The notes: generated by a model from the sequence alone, not told the origin. Numbered from the stretch's first letter, positions 1 through 10,364 are shown. The stretch is 64,000 bases of DNA from Pararhodobacter marinus (GCF_003122215.1 NZ_QEYD01000005.1:186001-250000); one strand, 5' to 3'. Numbers and translations are program-made.

Positions 1-1679
1 GGCGTCAGGCGCACCGCGTCATCGGTGCCCGAGGCGCGCACATTGGTCAGTTTCTTGCCCTTGAGCGGGTTCACTTCCAGATCGTTGTCGCGCGAATGCT
101 CGCCGATGATCATGCCCTCGTAGATCTGTTCCTGCGCGCCGATGAACATCTTGCCGCGATCTTCGAGGTTCCACAGCGCGTAGGCCACCGACACGCCGTT
201 CTCCATCGAGATCAGCACGCCCTGGCGGCGCCCCTGGATCGGCCCCTTGTAGGGCGCCCAGGAATGGAAGATCCGGTTCAGCACGCCGGTGCCCCGGGTA
301 TCGGTCATGAACTCGCCCTGATAGCCGATCAGCCCGCGCGAGGGGACATGCGCTACGATCCGGGTCTTGCCCGCGCCCGCCGGTTTCATCTCGACCAGAT
401 CGCCCTTGCGGGGACCCGTCAGCTTCTCGATCACCGCGCCCGAATATTCGTCATCGACATCGATGATCGCTTCCTCGATCGGTTCCATGCGCTGGCCGCC
501 CTCGTCGCGGAAGATCACGCGGGGCCGCGAGATCGACAGCTCGAAGCCTTCGCGGCGCATGTTCTCGATCAGCACGCCCATCTGCAATTCGCCGCGACCC
601 GAAACGACGAAGGCCTCGCCGCCCGGCGTGTCCTCGATCTTGATGGCGACGTTGGATTCGGCCTCTTTCATCAGCCGCTCGCGGATCACGCGCGACTGCA
701 CTTTCGAGCCGTCGCGCCCGGCCAGCGGGCTGTCATTGATACCGAAGGTGACCGAGATGGTGGGCGGGTCGATGGGCTGCGCGTCGATCGGCGTTTCCAC
801 CGAGGGGTCGCACAGCGTGTCGGCCACCGTGGCCTTGGTCATGCCCGCAAGCGAGACGATGTCACCCGCGACGGCCTCGTCGATGGGTTGCTGGCCCAGA
901 CCGCGGAAGGCGAGGATCTTGGTCACGCGGAACTGCTCGACCCGCTCGCCGGTGCGCGAGAGCGCCTTGAGCGTCGTGCCGACCTTCAGCGTGCCCGCTT
1001 CGACCCGGCCGGTCAGGATGCGGCCGATGAACGGGTCCGCGCCCAGAGTGGTGGCCAGCATGCGGAACGGTTCATTCGCGGCGGCGATCTGCTTGGGCGG
1101 CTCGACATGGCGCACGACCATCTCGAACAGCGCGGTCATGTCCTTGCGCGGCCCGTCCAGCTCGTCATCGGCCCAGCCGTTGATCCCCGAGGCATAGAGC
1201 ACCGGGAAGTCGAGCTGTTCGTCCGAGGCGCCGAGATTGGCGAAGAGGTCGAACACCTCGTCGAGCGCGCGATCGGGCTCGGCGGCGGGTTTGTCGACCT
1301 TGTTGAGCACGACGATGGGTTTCAGCCCCAGCGCCAGCGCTTTCGAGGTCACGAATTTCGTCTGCGGCATCGGCCCTTCGGCCGCGTCGACCAGCAGGCA
1401 CACGCCGTCGACCATCGACAGGATGCGCTCGACCTCGCCGCCGAAATCGGCGTGGCCGGGCGTGTCGACGATATTAATGCGCGTGCCCTTCCATTCGACC
1501 GAGGTCGCCTTGGCAAGGATGGTGATCCCGCGCTCGCGTTCGAGGTCGTTGGAATCCATGGCGCGTTCGGTGACGGCCTGGCCTTCGCGATAGACGCCGG
1601 ATTGTTTCAAAAGCTCGTCGACGAGCGTGGTCTTGCCGTGGTCGACATGCGCGATGATCGCAATATTGCGAAGGTCCAT
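1..1679 (-). CDS. typA: Translational GTPase TypA/BipA (3' end outside window)
   Basis: Ribosome-associated GTPase of the EF-G/LepA group, involved in ribosome assembly and stress or cold adaptation. The protein begins [18 protein letters not shown], so the P-loop is at residues 10-18. It is followed by the switch region [15 protein letters not shown] and NKVD, which complete the G domain. The EF-G-like domains III-V and the start of the TypA-specific C-terminal domain follow. About 559 codons are inside the window. The family is about 605 residues, so roughly 45 C-terminal residues lie beyond the left edge. An 82-bp gap separates it from the upstream YitT-like gene on the same strand. Confidence 0.97.
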   Translation of the reverse strand, partial: MDLRNIAIIAHVDHGKTTLVDELLKQSGVYREGQAVTERAMDSNDLERERGITILAKATSVEWKGTRINIVDTPGHADFGGEVERILSMVDGVCLLVDAAEGPMPQTKFVTSKALALGLKPIVVLNKVDKPAAEPDRALDEVFDLFANLGASDEQLDFPVLYASGINGWADDELDGPRKDMTALFEMVVRHVEPPKQIAAANEPFRMLATTLGADPFIGRILTGRVEAGTLKVGTTLKALSRTGERVEQFRVTKILAFRGLGQQPIDEAVAGDIVSLAGMTKATVADTLCDPSVETPIDAQPIDPPTISVTFGINDSPLAGRDGSKVQSRVIRERLMKEAESNVAIKIEDTPGGEAFVVSGRGELQMGVLIENMRREGFELSISRPRVIFRDEGGQRMEPIEEAIIDVDDEYSGAVIEKLTGPRKGDLVEMKPAGAGKTRIVAHVPSRGLIGYQGEFMTDTRGTGVLNRIFHSWAPYKGPIQGRRQGVLISMENGVSVAYALWNLEDRGKMFIGAQEQIYEGMIIGEHSRDNDLEVNPLKGKKLTNVRASGTDDAVRLT

Positions 1680-1761
1680 GGAACTGTCCTGTTTGCTGCG
1701 CTGCCGCGCATACAACAGCTTTGGGGCTTTGGCGAGTCGCGTTCGCGGCCCCGGGGCTGCA

Positions 1762-2376
1762 TCAGCGCATGACGTACCAGTCACGGCGGTGGTTGAGCGC
1801 GATGACCCCGTTCAGGATCGCCGCGCCCAGAAGCGACCACAGCACGCGGTCGAGGGGCAGGATCGCCGCCGCAGCGGCGAACAGCGCCAGATCGTGGACC
1901 AGCTGCGTCACGCCGGCGCGGATGCCGTAGCGGTCCTGCAGGATCATCGCGATGATCGACACGCCCCCCAGGCTGCCGGAATGGCGAAACAGGCCCAGAA
2001 GGCCCACGCCCGCGCTGACGCCGAACAACACCGCTGCCGCGCCGGGATGGACCGCGCTGATCCCCATGAGCGGCTTGAGCGCCTCGGCCATGAGCGAGAC
2101 GAGCGCGACAGTGCCAAGGCTTTTCGCGCAGAAAACCGGCCCGCGCAGGGCCCAGGCCAGCGCGAAGAAGGGAATGTTGAGCACGAAGAACACGGCCGAG
2201 AAATTCCAGCCGGTGCCATAGGCCACGAGCAGCGCGAAGCCCGCGGTGCCGCCGGTCATCAGGCCCGCGGCGCGCAACAGGTGGATCCCCAGCGCTGCCT
2301 GCGCCGAGGCGATGACGAGGCCCTGGATGTCTTCGAACGGGGTATAGTGGTTGTCGGAGGATGGGTCAGCAATCAT
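1762..2376 (-). CDS. YitT family multipass membrane protein (copy 1)
   Basis: A 204-residue integral membrane protein of the YitT/DUF161 type with about five hydrophobic segments. The C-terminus is the conserved-looking ALNHRRDWYVMR. The first ATG giving a family-like N-terminus (MIADPSSDNHYTPFEDIQGL) was chosen; longer in-frame starts read through low-quality sequence. The function of the family is not established. A paralogue with the same architecture (FEDVQGIAFGSA near the start, INHRRDRYIAT at the end) lies at 3264-3869. The two copies flank a dihydrofolate-reductase-like gene. Confidence 0.82.
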   Translation of the reverse strand: MIADPSSDNHYTPFEDIQGLVIASAQAALGIHLLRAAGLMTGGTAGFALLVAYGTGWNFSAVFFVLNIPFFALAWALRGPVFCAKSLGTVALVSLMAEALKPLMGISAVHPGAAAVLFGVSAGVGLLGLFRHSGSLGGVSIIAMILQDRYGIRAGVTQLVHDLALFAAAAAILPLDRVLWSLLGAAILNGVIALNHRRDWYVMR

Positions 2377-2618
2377 GACCTTAATGTGCCGCGGCGCAGC
2401 GAGGATTTCCAGTGCAGGCTGCGAATGTGCGCCATGCGTTCCGGACATGGCGGACCTTGGTGGGGCCTTGCATGGCGGAGATCGGTGGAAAAACAATCTG
2501 CCACCCGACGCGCTGGCAGGGCAGGTGTTTACCTTACCGAAACGTCTCGTTGCGATGCTGAGCCCGTTCCGCCGCCCGGGCCCGCAAAGGTCCCGCACGG
2601 CCCGTCTCAGGCCCCGCC

Positions 2619-3158
2619 ATGCTGCCCGAAGTCCATGTCTTCATCGCCATGTCGCTCGACGGCTATATCGCCGATACGGGCGGCGGTCTGGATTGGCTGG
2701 TGATGCTGCCCGCCCCCGATGACGAGGATCACGGCTACGCCGCCTTCTACGAGCGGGTCGATTGCCTGCTGATCGGCGCCAACACGTTCCGCTCGCTTCT
2801 GGGGTATCGCGACTGGCCCTATGACAAGCCGGTCACGGTGCTGTCAGCCAGCCTGTCCGAACGGGATGTGCCCCCCGCCTTGCGCGGACGGGTGACGATC
2901 CTTGATGCGACGCCCGAAGCGGCACTGACCCTTCTGGCGCGGGATGGGGCGAAGCGGGTCTATCTGGATGGCGGGCAGCTCGTTTCAAGCTGTCTGCGCG
3001 ACGGGCTGGTGCAGCGCATGACGCTGACGCGGCTGCCGGTGCTGCTGGGTTCGGGCATCCCGCTCTTCACCGATCCGGGGCCGCAATACATGATCCATCT
3101 CGACACGCGCAGCTGGCCGCATGGCTTCGTGCAATCGGTCTATCAGGTCATCCCCTGA
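2619..3158 (+). CDS. Dihydrofolate reductase / RibD C-terminal family protein
   Basis: A 179-residue protein beginning MLPEVHVFIAMSLDGYIA, the hallmark of the RibD_C/DHFR-like fold (FIAxSLDGYIA). It continues with a GANTFRSLLGY stretch and a nucleotide-site segment VYLDGGQLVSSCL. These proteins are NADPH-dependent reductases. Substrate assignment (folate, deaminated riboflavin precursor or other) cannot be made from sequence. It lacks a deaminase domain and is separate from any rib genes. It is divergent from YitT copy 1 (242-bp gap) and convergent with YitT copy 2. Confidence 0.82.
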   Translation: MLPEVHVFIAMSLDGYIADTGGGLDWLVMLPAPDDEDHGYAAFYERVDCLLIGANTFRSLLGYRDWPYDKPVTVLSASLSERDVPPALRGRVTILDATPEAALTLLARDGAKRVYLDGGQLVSSCLRDGLVQRMTLTRLPVLLGSGIPLFTDPGPQYMIHLDTRSWPHGFVQSVYQVIP

Positions 3159-3263
3159 CGGCAGGGGAGGCCGGGACCCCGGGCGGTTGTCCATCGCCGG
3201 GTGCGGATCTGGACAGGCGGCATGCCCGCGCCCGGACGGGCTGACGATACAAGCTGACGGCGC

Positions 3264-3869
3264 TCAGGTCGCGATGTAGCGGTCGCGGCGGTGATTGATG
3301 GCGATCACCGAATTGACCACCAGCGCCCCCAGCGCCGACCACGCGATCAGCCGCCAGTCGGGCAACAGCACCAGCGCCAGCCCGAACAGCGCGGCGTCGA
3401 AGCCAAGCTGCACCCAGCCCGCCCGCCAGCCCCAGCGATCCTGCACGGCAAGTGCAACGATGCCCACGCCGCCAAGACTGGCACCGTGGCGGAAAAGCGC
3501 GATCAGCCCGGTGCCGCAGACCATGCCGAAAAGAACCGCGCCCGCTGCCACGTTCAGCCGCGCGAAGGCGATCCAGTCGGGGGCGAGCAGATTCAGTGCC
3601 GACAAGAGCGCCACGGCGCAGAAGGTCTTGATGGTGAAGGCCATCCCGAACCGCCGGTAGCCGAACCAGTAGAAGGGCAGGTTGATCACGAAGAACACGA
3701 TCCCGAAGCTCCAGCCCGTGAGATACGAGATCAGCACCGCCAGCCCCGCCGTCTGTCCGGTGATCAGCCCCAGATGGGTCAGGATCGTCACCGAGAACGC
3801 CGCCATGGCCGAGCCGAAGGCGATACCCTGAACGTCTTCGAACAGCGAATGGCGGGCGGCGTCGGTCAT
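3264..3869 (-). CDS. YitT family multipass membrane protein (copy 2)
   Basis: A 201-residue membrane protein paralogous to the product of 1762-2376. Both share FEDvQG near the N-terminus, LSYLTGW/VAYGTGW, RHGASLGGVGI/RHSGSLGGVSI and a closing NHRRDrY motif. There are about five hydrophobic segments. It is followed upstream on the same strand by the SMR-type gene, whose stop lies 30 bp from this gene's start, so the two may be co-transcribed. The transport substrate is unknown. Confidence 0.82.
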   Translation of the reverse strand: MTDAARHSLFEDVQGIAFGSAMAAFSVTILTHLGLITGQTAGLAVLISYLTGWSFGIVFFVINLPFYWFGYRRFGMAFTIKTFCAVALLSALNLLAPDWIAFARLNVAAGAVLFGMVCGTGLIALFRHGASLGGVGIVALAVQDRWGWRAGWVQLGFDAALFGLALVLLPDWRLIAWSALGALVVNSVIAINHRRDRYIAT

Positions 3870-3899
3870 CGGGCGGGGTCTCGGATCGGACGGTTGGGG

Positions 3900-4229
3900 T
3901 CAGTGCGGGGTGGCGTTCGAGAACAGGTTGATGACCAGGATCCCGGCCATGATCAGCGCGATGCCCAGGATCGCCGGCAGATCGAGCCGCTGGCCGAAGA
4001 CCACGAGGCCGATGGCCGAGATCAGCACGATCCCCGCGCCCGACCAGACGGCATAGGCGATCCCCACGGGCATCACCTTGAGCACCATGGCCAAAAGCCA
4101 GAATGACGCGCCATAGGCCACCACGACCAGCAGCGACGGCCCGAGCCGGGTGAAACCGGCCGAGGCCTTGAGCGCGGTGGTGCCGACAGTTTCGAAGAAG
4201 ATCGCGGTGAGAAGATAGACCCAGTGCAT
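3900..4229 (-). CDS. SMR family multidrug/quaternary-ammonium efflux protein
   Basis: A 109-residue, four-helix small multidrug resistance protein. The essential membrane-embedded Glu of the family is present in helix 1 (AIFFETVGTTALKAS, residue 13). Helix 3 carries the typical AYAVWSGAGIVLIS and the C-terminus ends with a helix-4 ILGIALIMAGILVINL. SMR proteins act as homodimeric or heterodimeric proton antiporters for cationic drugs or guanidinium. The sequence does not decide between the EmrE and Gdx subtypes. Likely co-transcribed with YitT copy 2 downstream. Confidence 0.9.
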   Translation of the reverse strand: MHWVYLLTAIFFETVGTTALKASAGFTRLGPSLLVVVAYGASFWLLAMVLKVMPVGIAYAVWSGAGIVLISAIGLVVFGQRLDLPAILGIALIMAGILVINLFSNATPH

Positions 4230-4391
4230 CGCCTGCTCGCTCCTTGATACCGCCCCTCTGTCGCAGCTTCGCGCGGGAAGGGGAAGAGGGGGCGGCGGTA
4301 TGGAGGCCGCTGGCGTCGGATACTTCTGGAATACCGGGGAAGGGACGCTAGCTGGCCTCTGAGTGAATTCCGGAAAAAAAGGGAGGATGCA

Positions 4392-5162
4392 ATGCGCCGT
4401 TCAGAGAAAACCGTCGCCGGCTTGGCGCTGACCGCGGCAACGCTGGCCGGGCTGGCCGCGCCGGCCGCGGCCGAGATCGTCAGCGAACCCTTGTCCTACA
4501 GCGTGGACGGGATGCCCTTCGAAGGCGTGGTGACGCGGGACGATGCCGTCGAGCCGCGCGGCGTGGTGATGATCGTGCACGACTGGGACGGGCTGACCGA
4601 GTACGAGCGCGAGCGCGCGGCGATGCTGGCGGGCCAGGGCTATACCGCCGTGGCGCTGGATCTCTACGGGACCGAGGCCGATCCGCAGGGGATGGAGGAT
4701 TATCGCCGCCTGTCCGGTGCGCTTCTGGGCGACCGCGCGGCCTTGCGCGCGCGGCTCGATGCGGCGATGGCGGCGGCGGCGGATTTGCCCGGGGCCGGGG
4801 CGGGGCGCGTGATGATCGGCTATTGTTTCGGCGGCAGCGCGGCCCTTGAAGCGGCGCGGGCCGGGGCCGGCCTGGACGGGTTCGGCATCTTCCATGGCGG
4901 GCTCGACCTGCCCGACGGGCAGGATTACGCGCAGGTTTCGGGGCCGGTGATGCTGTGGCACGGCTCGGCCGATCCGGTGTCGGGACCCGAGGACCTGGCC
5001 GCCGTGCTGGTCGGCCTGCGCGAGGCCGGAGTGGCGCATGACGCGCGGATCTACGGCAATGTGCGCCATTCCTTCACCGTGCCGGGCAGCCGCGATTACG
5101 ACGCGGCGGCGGATGAAGACAGCTGGCAGGGGCTGCTGGGCTTTCTCGACGCGACGCTTTGA
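4392..5162 (+). CDS. Secreted dienelactone hydrolase family protein
   Basis: A 256-residue alpha/beta hydrolase with an N-terminal Sec-type signal peptide ending near AAPAAAE (residues 21-27). The nucleophile elbow is GYCFGGS, with Cys in the place of Ser as in dienelactone hydrolases. The acid is in HGSADPV and the catalytic His in NVRHSFT. A strong ribosome-binding site, GGGAGG, lies 6-7 bases before the ATG. Periplasmic location and hydrolase activity are well supported. The natural ester or lactone substrate is unknown. Stand-alone gene. Confidence 0.88.
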   Translation: MRRSEKTVAGLALTAATLAGLAAPAAAEIVSEPLSYSVDGMPFEGVVTRDDAVEPRGVVMIVHDWDGLTEYERERAAMLAGQGYTAVALDLYGTEADPQGMEDYRRLSGALLGDRAALRARLDAAMAAAADLPGAGAGRVMIGYCFGGSAALEAARAGAGLDGFGIFHGGLDLPDGQDYAQVSGPVMLWHGSADPVSGPEDLAAVLVGLREAGVAHDARIYGNVRHSFTVPGSRDYDAAADEDSWQGLLGFLDATL

Positions 5163-5220
5163 CGGGCATCCCAGGGACCTTGCGCGGTTTCCCCCGGCAG
5201 AGGGCCGCGCAAGGCGGCTA

Positions 5221-5244
5221 ATTGTGTATACCATTGTACACAGA
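5221..5244. promoter_or_regulatory. Perfect inverted repeat upstream of icd (putative operator)
   Basis: TGTGTA (5223-5228) and TACACA (5237-5242) form a perfect 6-bp dyad with an 8-bp AT-richer spacer in otherwise GC-rich sequence. It lies about 155 bp before the icd start. The layout resembles GntR- or FadR-type operators (GTATAC/GTAC cores), but no regulator is linked to it here. Confidence 0.5.
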
Positions 5245-5397
5245 GCTTGACGCGCGCGGCGTTTTCGGTCAGGAAGCCCGTGCGAGCGGCGTTTCATGCT
5301 GCCGCGAGATTCCCGTCGCCCGGACCCCGCGTGCCTGCGCGCCGAAGTCCGGGCGACGCCGACACAGCGCCGCCAGAGACCTGCAGAGGACCCGCAC

Positions 5398-7593
5398 ATG
5401 ACCGATACCCCCGATATCATCTACACCAAGGTGGACGAGGCCCCCGAACTGGCCCGTGCCTCGCTCGAGCCGATCATCCGCGCTTTCGCCGGCAAGGCCG
5501 GGATCTCGGTCGAGACCCGCGACATTTCCGTCGCCGGTCGGATCCTGGCCCTGTTCCCCGATTACCTGACCGAAGAGCAGCGCGTCTCGGACGATCTGGC
5601 TTGGCTGGGCGAGCTGGTGAAGACGCCCTCGGCCAATGTCATCAAGCTGCCGAACATCTCGGCCTCGATGCCGCAGCTCACCGCCGCGATCAAGGAATTG
5701 CAGGCCAAGGGCTATGCGATCCCCGATTACCCCTACGAGCCCAAGACCGACGCCGAGAAAGAGGCCCGCGCGCGCTATGACGCCGTCAAGGGCTCGGCCG
5801 TGAACCCGGTCCTGCGCGAAGGCAACTCGGACCGCCGCGCCGCCAAGCCGGTCAAGCAATACGCCATGGCCAACCCGCACCGGATGGGCGACTGGTCGAA
5901 AGACTCGAAGACCCGCGTCGCCTCGATGGACGGCAACGACTTCTTCGCCAACGAGAAATCGGCGACCATCACCGCGGCTCAGGCGGGTGGGGCGAAAATT
6001 GTCTTCACCGCCGAAGACGGCAGCGAGACGGTTCTGAAATCGGGCCTGAAATACCTCGAAGGCGAAGTCGTCGACGCGACCTTCATGTCGGCCAAGGCGC
6101 TTGAAGCCTTCATCCGCAAGGAAATCGCCGCGGTCGAGCCGGGCGTGCTGTTCTCGGTGCACCTGAAGGCCACGATGATGAAGGTCTCGGACCCGATCCT
6201 GTTCGGCCATTTCGTCAAGGTCTACCTGGAAGACTTCATCGCCAAGCACGGCGCCGAGCTGAAGGCGATGGGCTGGAACCCGAATTCGGGGCTGGGCGAT
6301 CTGGAAAGCAAGATCAAGGGCAACGCCGCGTTCGAGGCCGATTACAAGGCCGTCATGGACGCGCAGCCGCCGATGTACATGGTGAACTCGGACAAGGGGA
6401 TCACCAACCTGCACGTCCCCTCGGACGTGATCATCGACGCCTCGATGCCCGCGCTGATCCGCGCCGGCGGCAAGGGCTGGGGCCCGGACGGCAAGGAAGC
6501 CGACACCGTCTGCTGCATCCCCGACAATTGCTATGCGGGCGTCTATGACGAGACGATCGAGTACTTCAAGGAACACGGCAAGCTCGACGTCACCACCTGC
6601 GGCTCGGTGTCGAATGTGGGCCTGATGGCGCAGAAGGCCGAGGAATACGGCTCGCACCCGACGACGTTCGAGATTGCCGCGAAGGGCAAGGTCGAGATCG
6701 TGCTGGATTCGGGCGAGGTGCTGCACAGCCACGCGGTCGAAGCGGGCGATATCTGGCGGTCCTCGACGGCAAAGAAGGCGCCGATCCTCGACTGGATCGC
6801 GCTGGGCGTGGCACGCTACAAGGCGACCGGCTCGGCGGCGTTCTGGCTGGATGCGAACCGCGCGCATGACGCCGAACTGATCAAGTATGTCGAGCCCGCG
6901 CTGAAAGAAGCCGGGGTCGAGATCCCGATCATGGCGCCGCGCGAAGCCACCCGCTTCACGCTGGAAACGATGGTGAAGGGGCAGGATTGCGTCACCATCA
7001 CCGGCAACGTGCTGCGCGACTACCTGACCGACCTGTTCCCGATCCTGGAACTGGGCACCTCGGCCAAGATGCTGTCGATCGTCAAGCTGATGCAGGGCGG
7101 CGGCATGTTCGAGACCGGCGCCGGCGGCACCGCGCCCAAGCATGTCCAGCAGGTTCTGGAAGAAAGCCACCTGCGCTGGGACAGCCTGGGCGAGTTCTGC
7201 GCGCTGGGCGAAAGCTTCAGCTTCCTGAGCGAGTCGAAGGGCAACGCGGCGGGCGCGATCATGGGCAAGGCCATCGACGTGGCGACGCAGAAGGTGCTCG
7301 ACAACGACGACAGCCCCAAGGGTCGCGTCGGTCAGAACGACAACCGCACCTCGCATTACCACTTCGCCCGCTACTGGGCCGAAGCGGTGGCCGCCCAGAC
7401 CGAGGACAAGGCCTTGGCCGAGGCTTTTGCGCCCATCGCCAAGGCGCTGGCCGAGAACGAGGAAAAGATCCTGGCCGAGATCCACGCGGCCGAAGGATCG
7501 CCCGCCGATCTGGGGGGCTACTACCTGCCCGACGAAGCCAAGGTCGCCTCGGTGATGCGTCCCTCGGCCACGCTGAACGGCATCATCGGCTGA
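5398..7593 (+). CDS. icd: NADP-dependent isocitrate dehydrogenase, monomeric type
   Basis: A 731-residue enzyme matching the length of the monomeric IDH family (about 740), converting isocitrate to 2-oxoglutarate with reduction of NADP in the TCA cycle. Diagnostic stretches include [11 protein letters not shown], the [13 protein letters not shown]-like [15 protein letters not shown], and [16 protein letters not shown]. The later segments [19 protein letters not shown] and [17 protein letters not shown] also match. The ATG was chosen because the preceding in-frame extension is low-complexity and the [19 protein letters not shown] start is family-like. A terminator follows directly. Confidence 0.97.
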   Translation: MTDTPDIIYTKVDEAPELARASLEPIIRAFAGKAGISVETRDISVAGRILALFPDYLTEEQRVSDDLAWLGELVKTPSANVIKLPNISASMPQLTAAIKELQAKGYAIPDYPYEPKTDAEKEARARYDAVKGSAVNPVLREGNSDRRAAKPVKQYAMANPHRMGDWSKDSKTRVASMDGNDFFANEKSATITAAQAGGAKIVFTAEDGSETVLKSGLKYLEGEVVDATFMSAKALEAFIRKEIAAVEPGVLFSVHLKATMMKVSDPILFGHFVKVYLEDFIAKHGAELKAMGWNPNSGLGDLESKIKGNAAFEADYKAVMDAQPPMYMVNSDKGITNLHVPSDVIIDASMPALIRAGGKGWGPDGKEADTVCCIPDNCYAGVYDETIEYFKEHGKLDVTTCGSVSNVGLMAQKAEEYGSHPTTFEIAAKGKVEIVLDSGEVLHSHAVEAGDIWRSSTAKKAPILDWIALGVARYKATGSAAFWLDANRAHDAELIKYVEPALKEAGVEIPIMAPREATRFTLETMVKGQDCVTITGNVLRDYLTDLFPILELGTSAKMLSIVKLMQGGGMFETGAGGTAPKHVQQVLEESHLRWDSLGEFCALGESFSFLSESKGNAAGAIMGKAIDVATQKVLDNDDSPKGRVGQNDNRTSHYHFARYWAEAVAAQTEDKALAEAFAPIAKALAENEEKILAEIHAAEGSPADLGGYYLPDEAKVASVMRPSATLNGIIG

Positions 7594-7613
7594 TAGGGCC
7601 GGTCACAGACATC

Positions 7614-7644
7614 AAAGGGCGGTCCCGCGGGGCCGCCCTTTTTT
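7614..7644 (+). terminator. Rho-independent terminator after icd
   Basis: A GC-rich hairpin (AAAGGGCGG-t-CCC, 3-base loop, GGGCCGCCCTTT) is followed by a T run at 7639-7644. It begins 20 bp after the icd stop codon. Confidence 0.9.
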
Positions 7645-7767
7645 CGTGGCGCGCGTGACCGTCGCGGGCGCGAAGCATCGTTTATCTTGCGCGAAAGGCG
7701 CAAGCGGAACAGACTTTCCTGATTGATCGACCGATTTCATCAGCGAATATCAGCAGGGGATTTCACC

Positions 7768-8310
7768 ATGCGATGCTTTCCAGCTTTCAGCGTCCTGCCG
7801 GCGACCGCGTCGCTGGTCTTTTTCCTGACCGCCTCGGCCGCCGCCGCCCAGAGCCTGAGCGCGGGCGAGGCCAGCGTGACCCTGCCCGGGGGGCCATGGC
7901 AGGTTGCCGCCGACGGCCAGAGCGCCGAGCGACGGATCGGCCCTGACAATTGGCTGCGCGCCTCGATCCGGTTCCACCCCTGGACGGGCGGGGTGGCGAC
8001 CGACACTATTGCGCGGCGGCTCGCGGCCCATAAAGCGATGATGGAAGAGGCAGGCTATGCCGAAGCGCTGTTCGAGGATTACGACACCGATGTCGCGGGC
8101 CGATGGTGCCACGCGTTTCAGGCGCTCAGTTCTGGCGCGCCGGAGGCGGGCGCGCCCTTGCCCAAGGATGTCGTCGGCGCGCTCTGCCCGCTGGGATCGG
8201 GCGCCGTGGTCGAGATGGTGGTCGAAGACTTCACGCGCAACGGGGCCGAGGAATACGACAACCTGAACATCGATGCCGCCGCGCTCTATGACAGCCTGAC
8301 GATCCGCTGA
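7768..8310 (+). CDS. Hypothetical secreted protein
   Basis: A 180-residue protein not recognised beyond its export signal. Residues 1-26 form a hydrophobic signal peptide ending in SAAAAQ. The mature part starts SLSAGEASVTLPGGPW and contains two cysteines (in RWCHAF and GALCPLG) that could form a disulfide. The start was placed at the ATG giving the signal peptide; 15 extra upstream codons would spoil it. It is convergent with fabI, with only 4 bp between the two stop codons. Confidence 0.7.
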   Translation: MRCFPAFSVLPATASLVFFLTASAAAAQSLSAGEASVTLPGGPWQVAADGQSAERRIGPDNWLRASIRFHPWTGGVATDTIARRLAAHKAMMEEAGYAEALFEDYDTDVAGRWCHAFQALSSGAPEAGAPLPKDVVGALCPLGSGAVVEMVVEDFTRNGAEEYDNLNIDAAALYDSLTIR

Positions 8311-8314
8311 GCGC

Positions 8315-9103
8315 TTACAGCGCCTCGGGCTGGGGCATGCCCAGAACGTGGTAGCCCGAATCCACCATCAGGATATCGCCCGTGGTGCAGGCCCCGTAAT
8401 CCGAGCACAGGAAAACCGCCGCGCCGCCCACCGATTCCAGCGTCGCGTTGTGACGAAGCGGCGAATTGGCTTCGGTGTGACGGAAGGTCTTGCGCGCGCC
8501 GCCGATCGCCGCGCCCGCCAGCGTCTTCATCGGCCCGGGCGAGATCGCGTTGACGCGGATCGCCTGCGGGCCAAGGTCATTGGCCAGATACCGCACCGAG
8601 GCTTCCAGCGCGGCCTTCGCCACGCCCATCACGTTGTAATAGGGCGTCACCCGGTTCGAGCCGCCATAGGTCAGCGTGATCAGCGAGCCGCCCTCGGGCA
8701 TCAGCTCGGCCGCGCGGCGCGACACGTCGATGAAGGAATAGCAGGAAATATCCAGCGAATTCTTGAAGTTGGCGCGCGACGTGTTGGTGAACCGGCCTGC
8801 CAGCTCCGACTTGTCGGAATAGGCGATGGCATGGATCAGGAAGTCGATCGTTCCCCAGCGGTCCTTCAGCGCGCCAAAGGCCGCATCGAGGCTCTCGTCG
8901 CTGGTGACATCCACATCGACCAGGAAATCCGACCCCAGCGAGGCGGCCAGCGGCTCGACCCGCTTGCCGAAGGCATCGCCCTGATAGCTGAAGGCCAGCT
9001 CGGCCCCCTCGGCGGCCAGCGCCGAGGCGATGCCCCACGCGATCGAGCGGTCATTGGCCACCCCCATGACCAAGCCGCGCTTGCCCTTCATCAGATCGGC
9101 CAT
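8315..9103 (-). CDS. fabI: Enoyl-[acyl-carrier-protein] reductase (NADH) FabI
   Basis: A 262-residue short-chain dehydrogenase-type enoyl-ACP reductase catalysing the last step of each fatty-acid elongation cycle. The N-terminal GKRGLVMGVANDRSIAWGIA is the FabI-specific nucleotide-binding start. The active-site Tyr and Lys are in YYNVMGVAKAALE (Tyr-x6-Lys), and SPGPMKTLAGAAI follows. The start at MADLMKG has a GGGAGAA ribosome-binding site. It lies 31 bp downstream of fabB on the same strand and is presumably in one operon. Confidence 0.97.
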   Translation of the reverse strand: MADLMKGKRGLVMGVANDRSIAWGIASALAAEGAELAFSYQGDAFGKRVEPLAASLGSDFLVDVDVTSDESLDAAFGALKDRWGTIDFLIHAIAYSDKSELAGRFTNTSRANFKNSLDISCYSFIDVSRRAAELMPEGGSLITLTYGGSNRVTPYYNVMGVAKAALEASVRYLANDLGPQAIRVNAISPGPMKTLAGAAIGGARKTFRHTEANSPLRHNATLESVGGAAVFLCSDYGACTTGDILMVDSGYHVLGMPQPEAL

Positions 9104-9134
9104 GACGGGTTCTCCCAAAGTTGCGAACGCAGAG

Positions 9135-10364
9135 TTACGAACGGTATTTCGACATGACCAGCGTCGCGTTGGTGCCGCCGAAGCCGAAGCTGTTGGACAG
9201 CACCGAATCGTGCTCGACATTCTCGCGCAACTCGGTGACGACCTCGTGCGGGCGGATCTCGGGATCCAGCTGCGTGACGTTGATCGACGGGGCGATGTAA
9301 TTGCCCTGCATCATCAGAAGCGAATAGATCGCTTCGTGCACGCCGGTGGCGCCCAGGCTGTGGCCGGTCATCGACTTGGTCGAACCCACCGGCGGCGCGT
9401 TCTCTTCGCCGAAGACGCGGCGCACGGCCTTGATCTCGGTCACGTCGCCTGCGGGCGTCGAAGTGCCATGCGCGTTGATATAGGTGATCTTGCGCCCCTC
9501 GGGCAGGGTGCCCACGGCCAGTTTCATCGACCGCTCGCCACCTTCGCCCGACGGTGCCACCATGTCGTGCCCGTCCGAGGTCGCGCCGTAACCCGTCACC
9601 TCGGCATAGATCTTCGCGCCGCGCGCGCGGGCATGTTCCAGCTCTTCCAGCACCACGACCCCGCCGCCGCCGGCGATGACGAACCCGTCACGCGTCGCGT
9701 CGAAGGGGCGCGAGGCCAGTTCCGGCGTGTCGTTGTATTTCGACGACATGGCGCCCATCGCGTCGAACAGGCACGACAGCGTCCAGTCCAGTTCCTCGCC
9801 GCCGCCGGCGAACACGATGTCCTGCTTGTTCATCTGGATCTGCTCGACCCCGTTGCCGATGCAATGCGCACTGGTCGAACAGGCCGAGGTGATCGAATAG
9901 TTCACGCCCTTGATCTTGAACGGCGTGGCCAGGCAGGCCGAATTGGTCGAGGACATGCAGCGCGTGACCATGAACGGCCCCATCCGCTTGGGCGAGCCTT
10001 TCTCGACGACGGTGTTATGGGCCACGAACAGATTGGCCGTCGACGGCCCGCCCGAGCCGGTGATCAGGCCGGTGCGTTCGTTCGAGACGTCCTTGTCCTC
10101 AAGCCCGCTATCGGCAATCGCCTGCTGCATGGCGAGGAAGTTATAGGCCGCGCCCGCCCCCATGAAACGCAGGTCGCGTTTGTCGATATGCGCGGCAAGG
10201 TCGATCTGCGGCATGCCGTGGACCTGGCTGCGGAACCCGCGTTCGGTGTATTCCGGGGCGGCGACGATGCCGGATTTCCCCGCGCGCAGGCTGGCGTCGA
10301 CCTCGGCGGCGGAATTCCCGATGGGCGAGATGATGCCGATCCCGGTGATGACAACGCGGCGCAT
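9135..10364 (-). CDS. fabB: 3-oxoacyl-[acyl-carrier-protein] synthase I FabB
   Basis: A 409-residue condensing enzyme of unsaturated fatty acid synthesis. It starts [17 protein letters not shown]. The catalytic triad is visible as Cys in [11 protein letters not shown], His in [11 protein letters not shown] and His in [12 protein letters not shown], the Cys-His-His arrangement of KAS I/II. It is followed by fabI. Its usual partner fabA is not adjacent but 7.6 kb away at 18018-18527 on the same strand. The 222-bp gap to divergent miaB must hold promoters for both genes. It contains the loose dyad AATTGC...GCAAAT around 10442-10465. Confidence 0.96.
   Translation of the reverse strand: MRRVVITGIGIISPIGNSAAEVDASLRAGKSGIVAAPEYTERGFRSQVHGMPQIDLAAHIDKRDLRFMGAGAAYNFLAMQQAIADSGLEDKDVSNERTGLITGSGGPSTANLFVAHNTVVEKGSPKRMGPFMVTRCMSSTNSACLATPFKIKGVNYSITSACSTSAHCIGNGVEQIQMNKQDIVFAGGGEELDWTLSCLFDAMGAMSSKYNDTPELASRPFDATRDGFVIAGGGGVVVLEELEHARARGAKIYAEVTGYGATSDGHDMVAPSGEGGERSMKLAVGTLPEGRKITYINAHGTSTPAGDVTEIKAVRRVFGEENAPPVGSTKSMTGHSLGATGVHEAIYSLLMMQGNYIAPSINVTQLDPEIRPHEVVTELRENVEHDSVLSNSFGFGGTNATLVMSKYRS

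Noticed and set aside
96-1772. A 558-codon plus-strand open frame
   Set aside because: It is the antisense shadow of typA. The minus-strand frame has the full GTPase signature; the plus frame is a His/Arg/Asp-rich artefact of high GC.
5269-7485. A 738-codon minus-strand open frame
   Set aside because: Antisense of icd with no recognisable domain and a composition typical of GC shadows.
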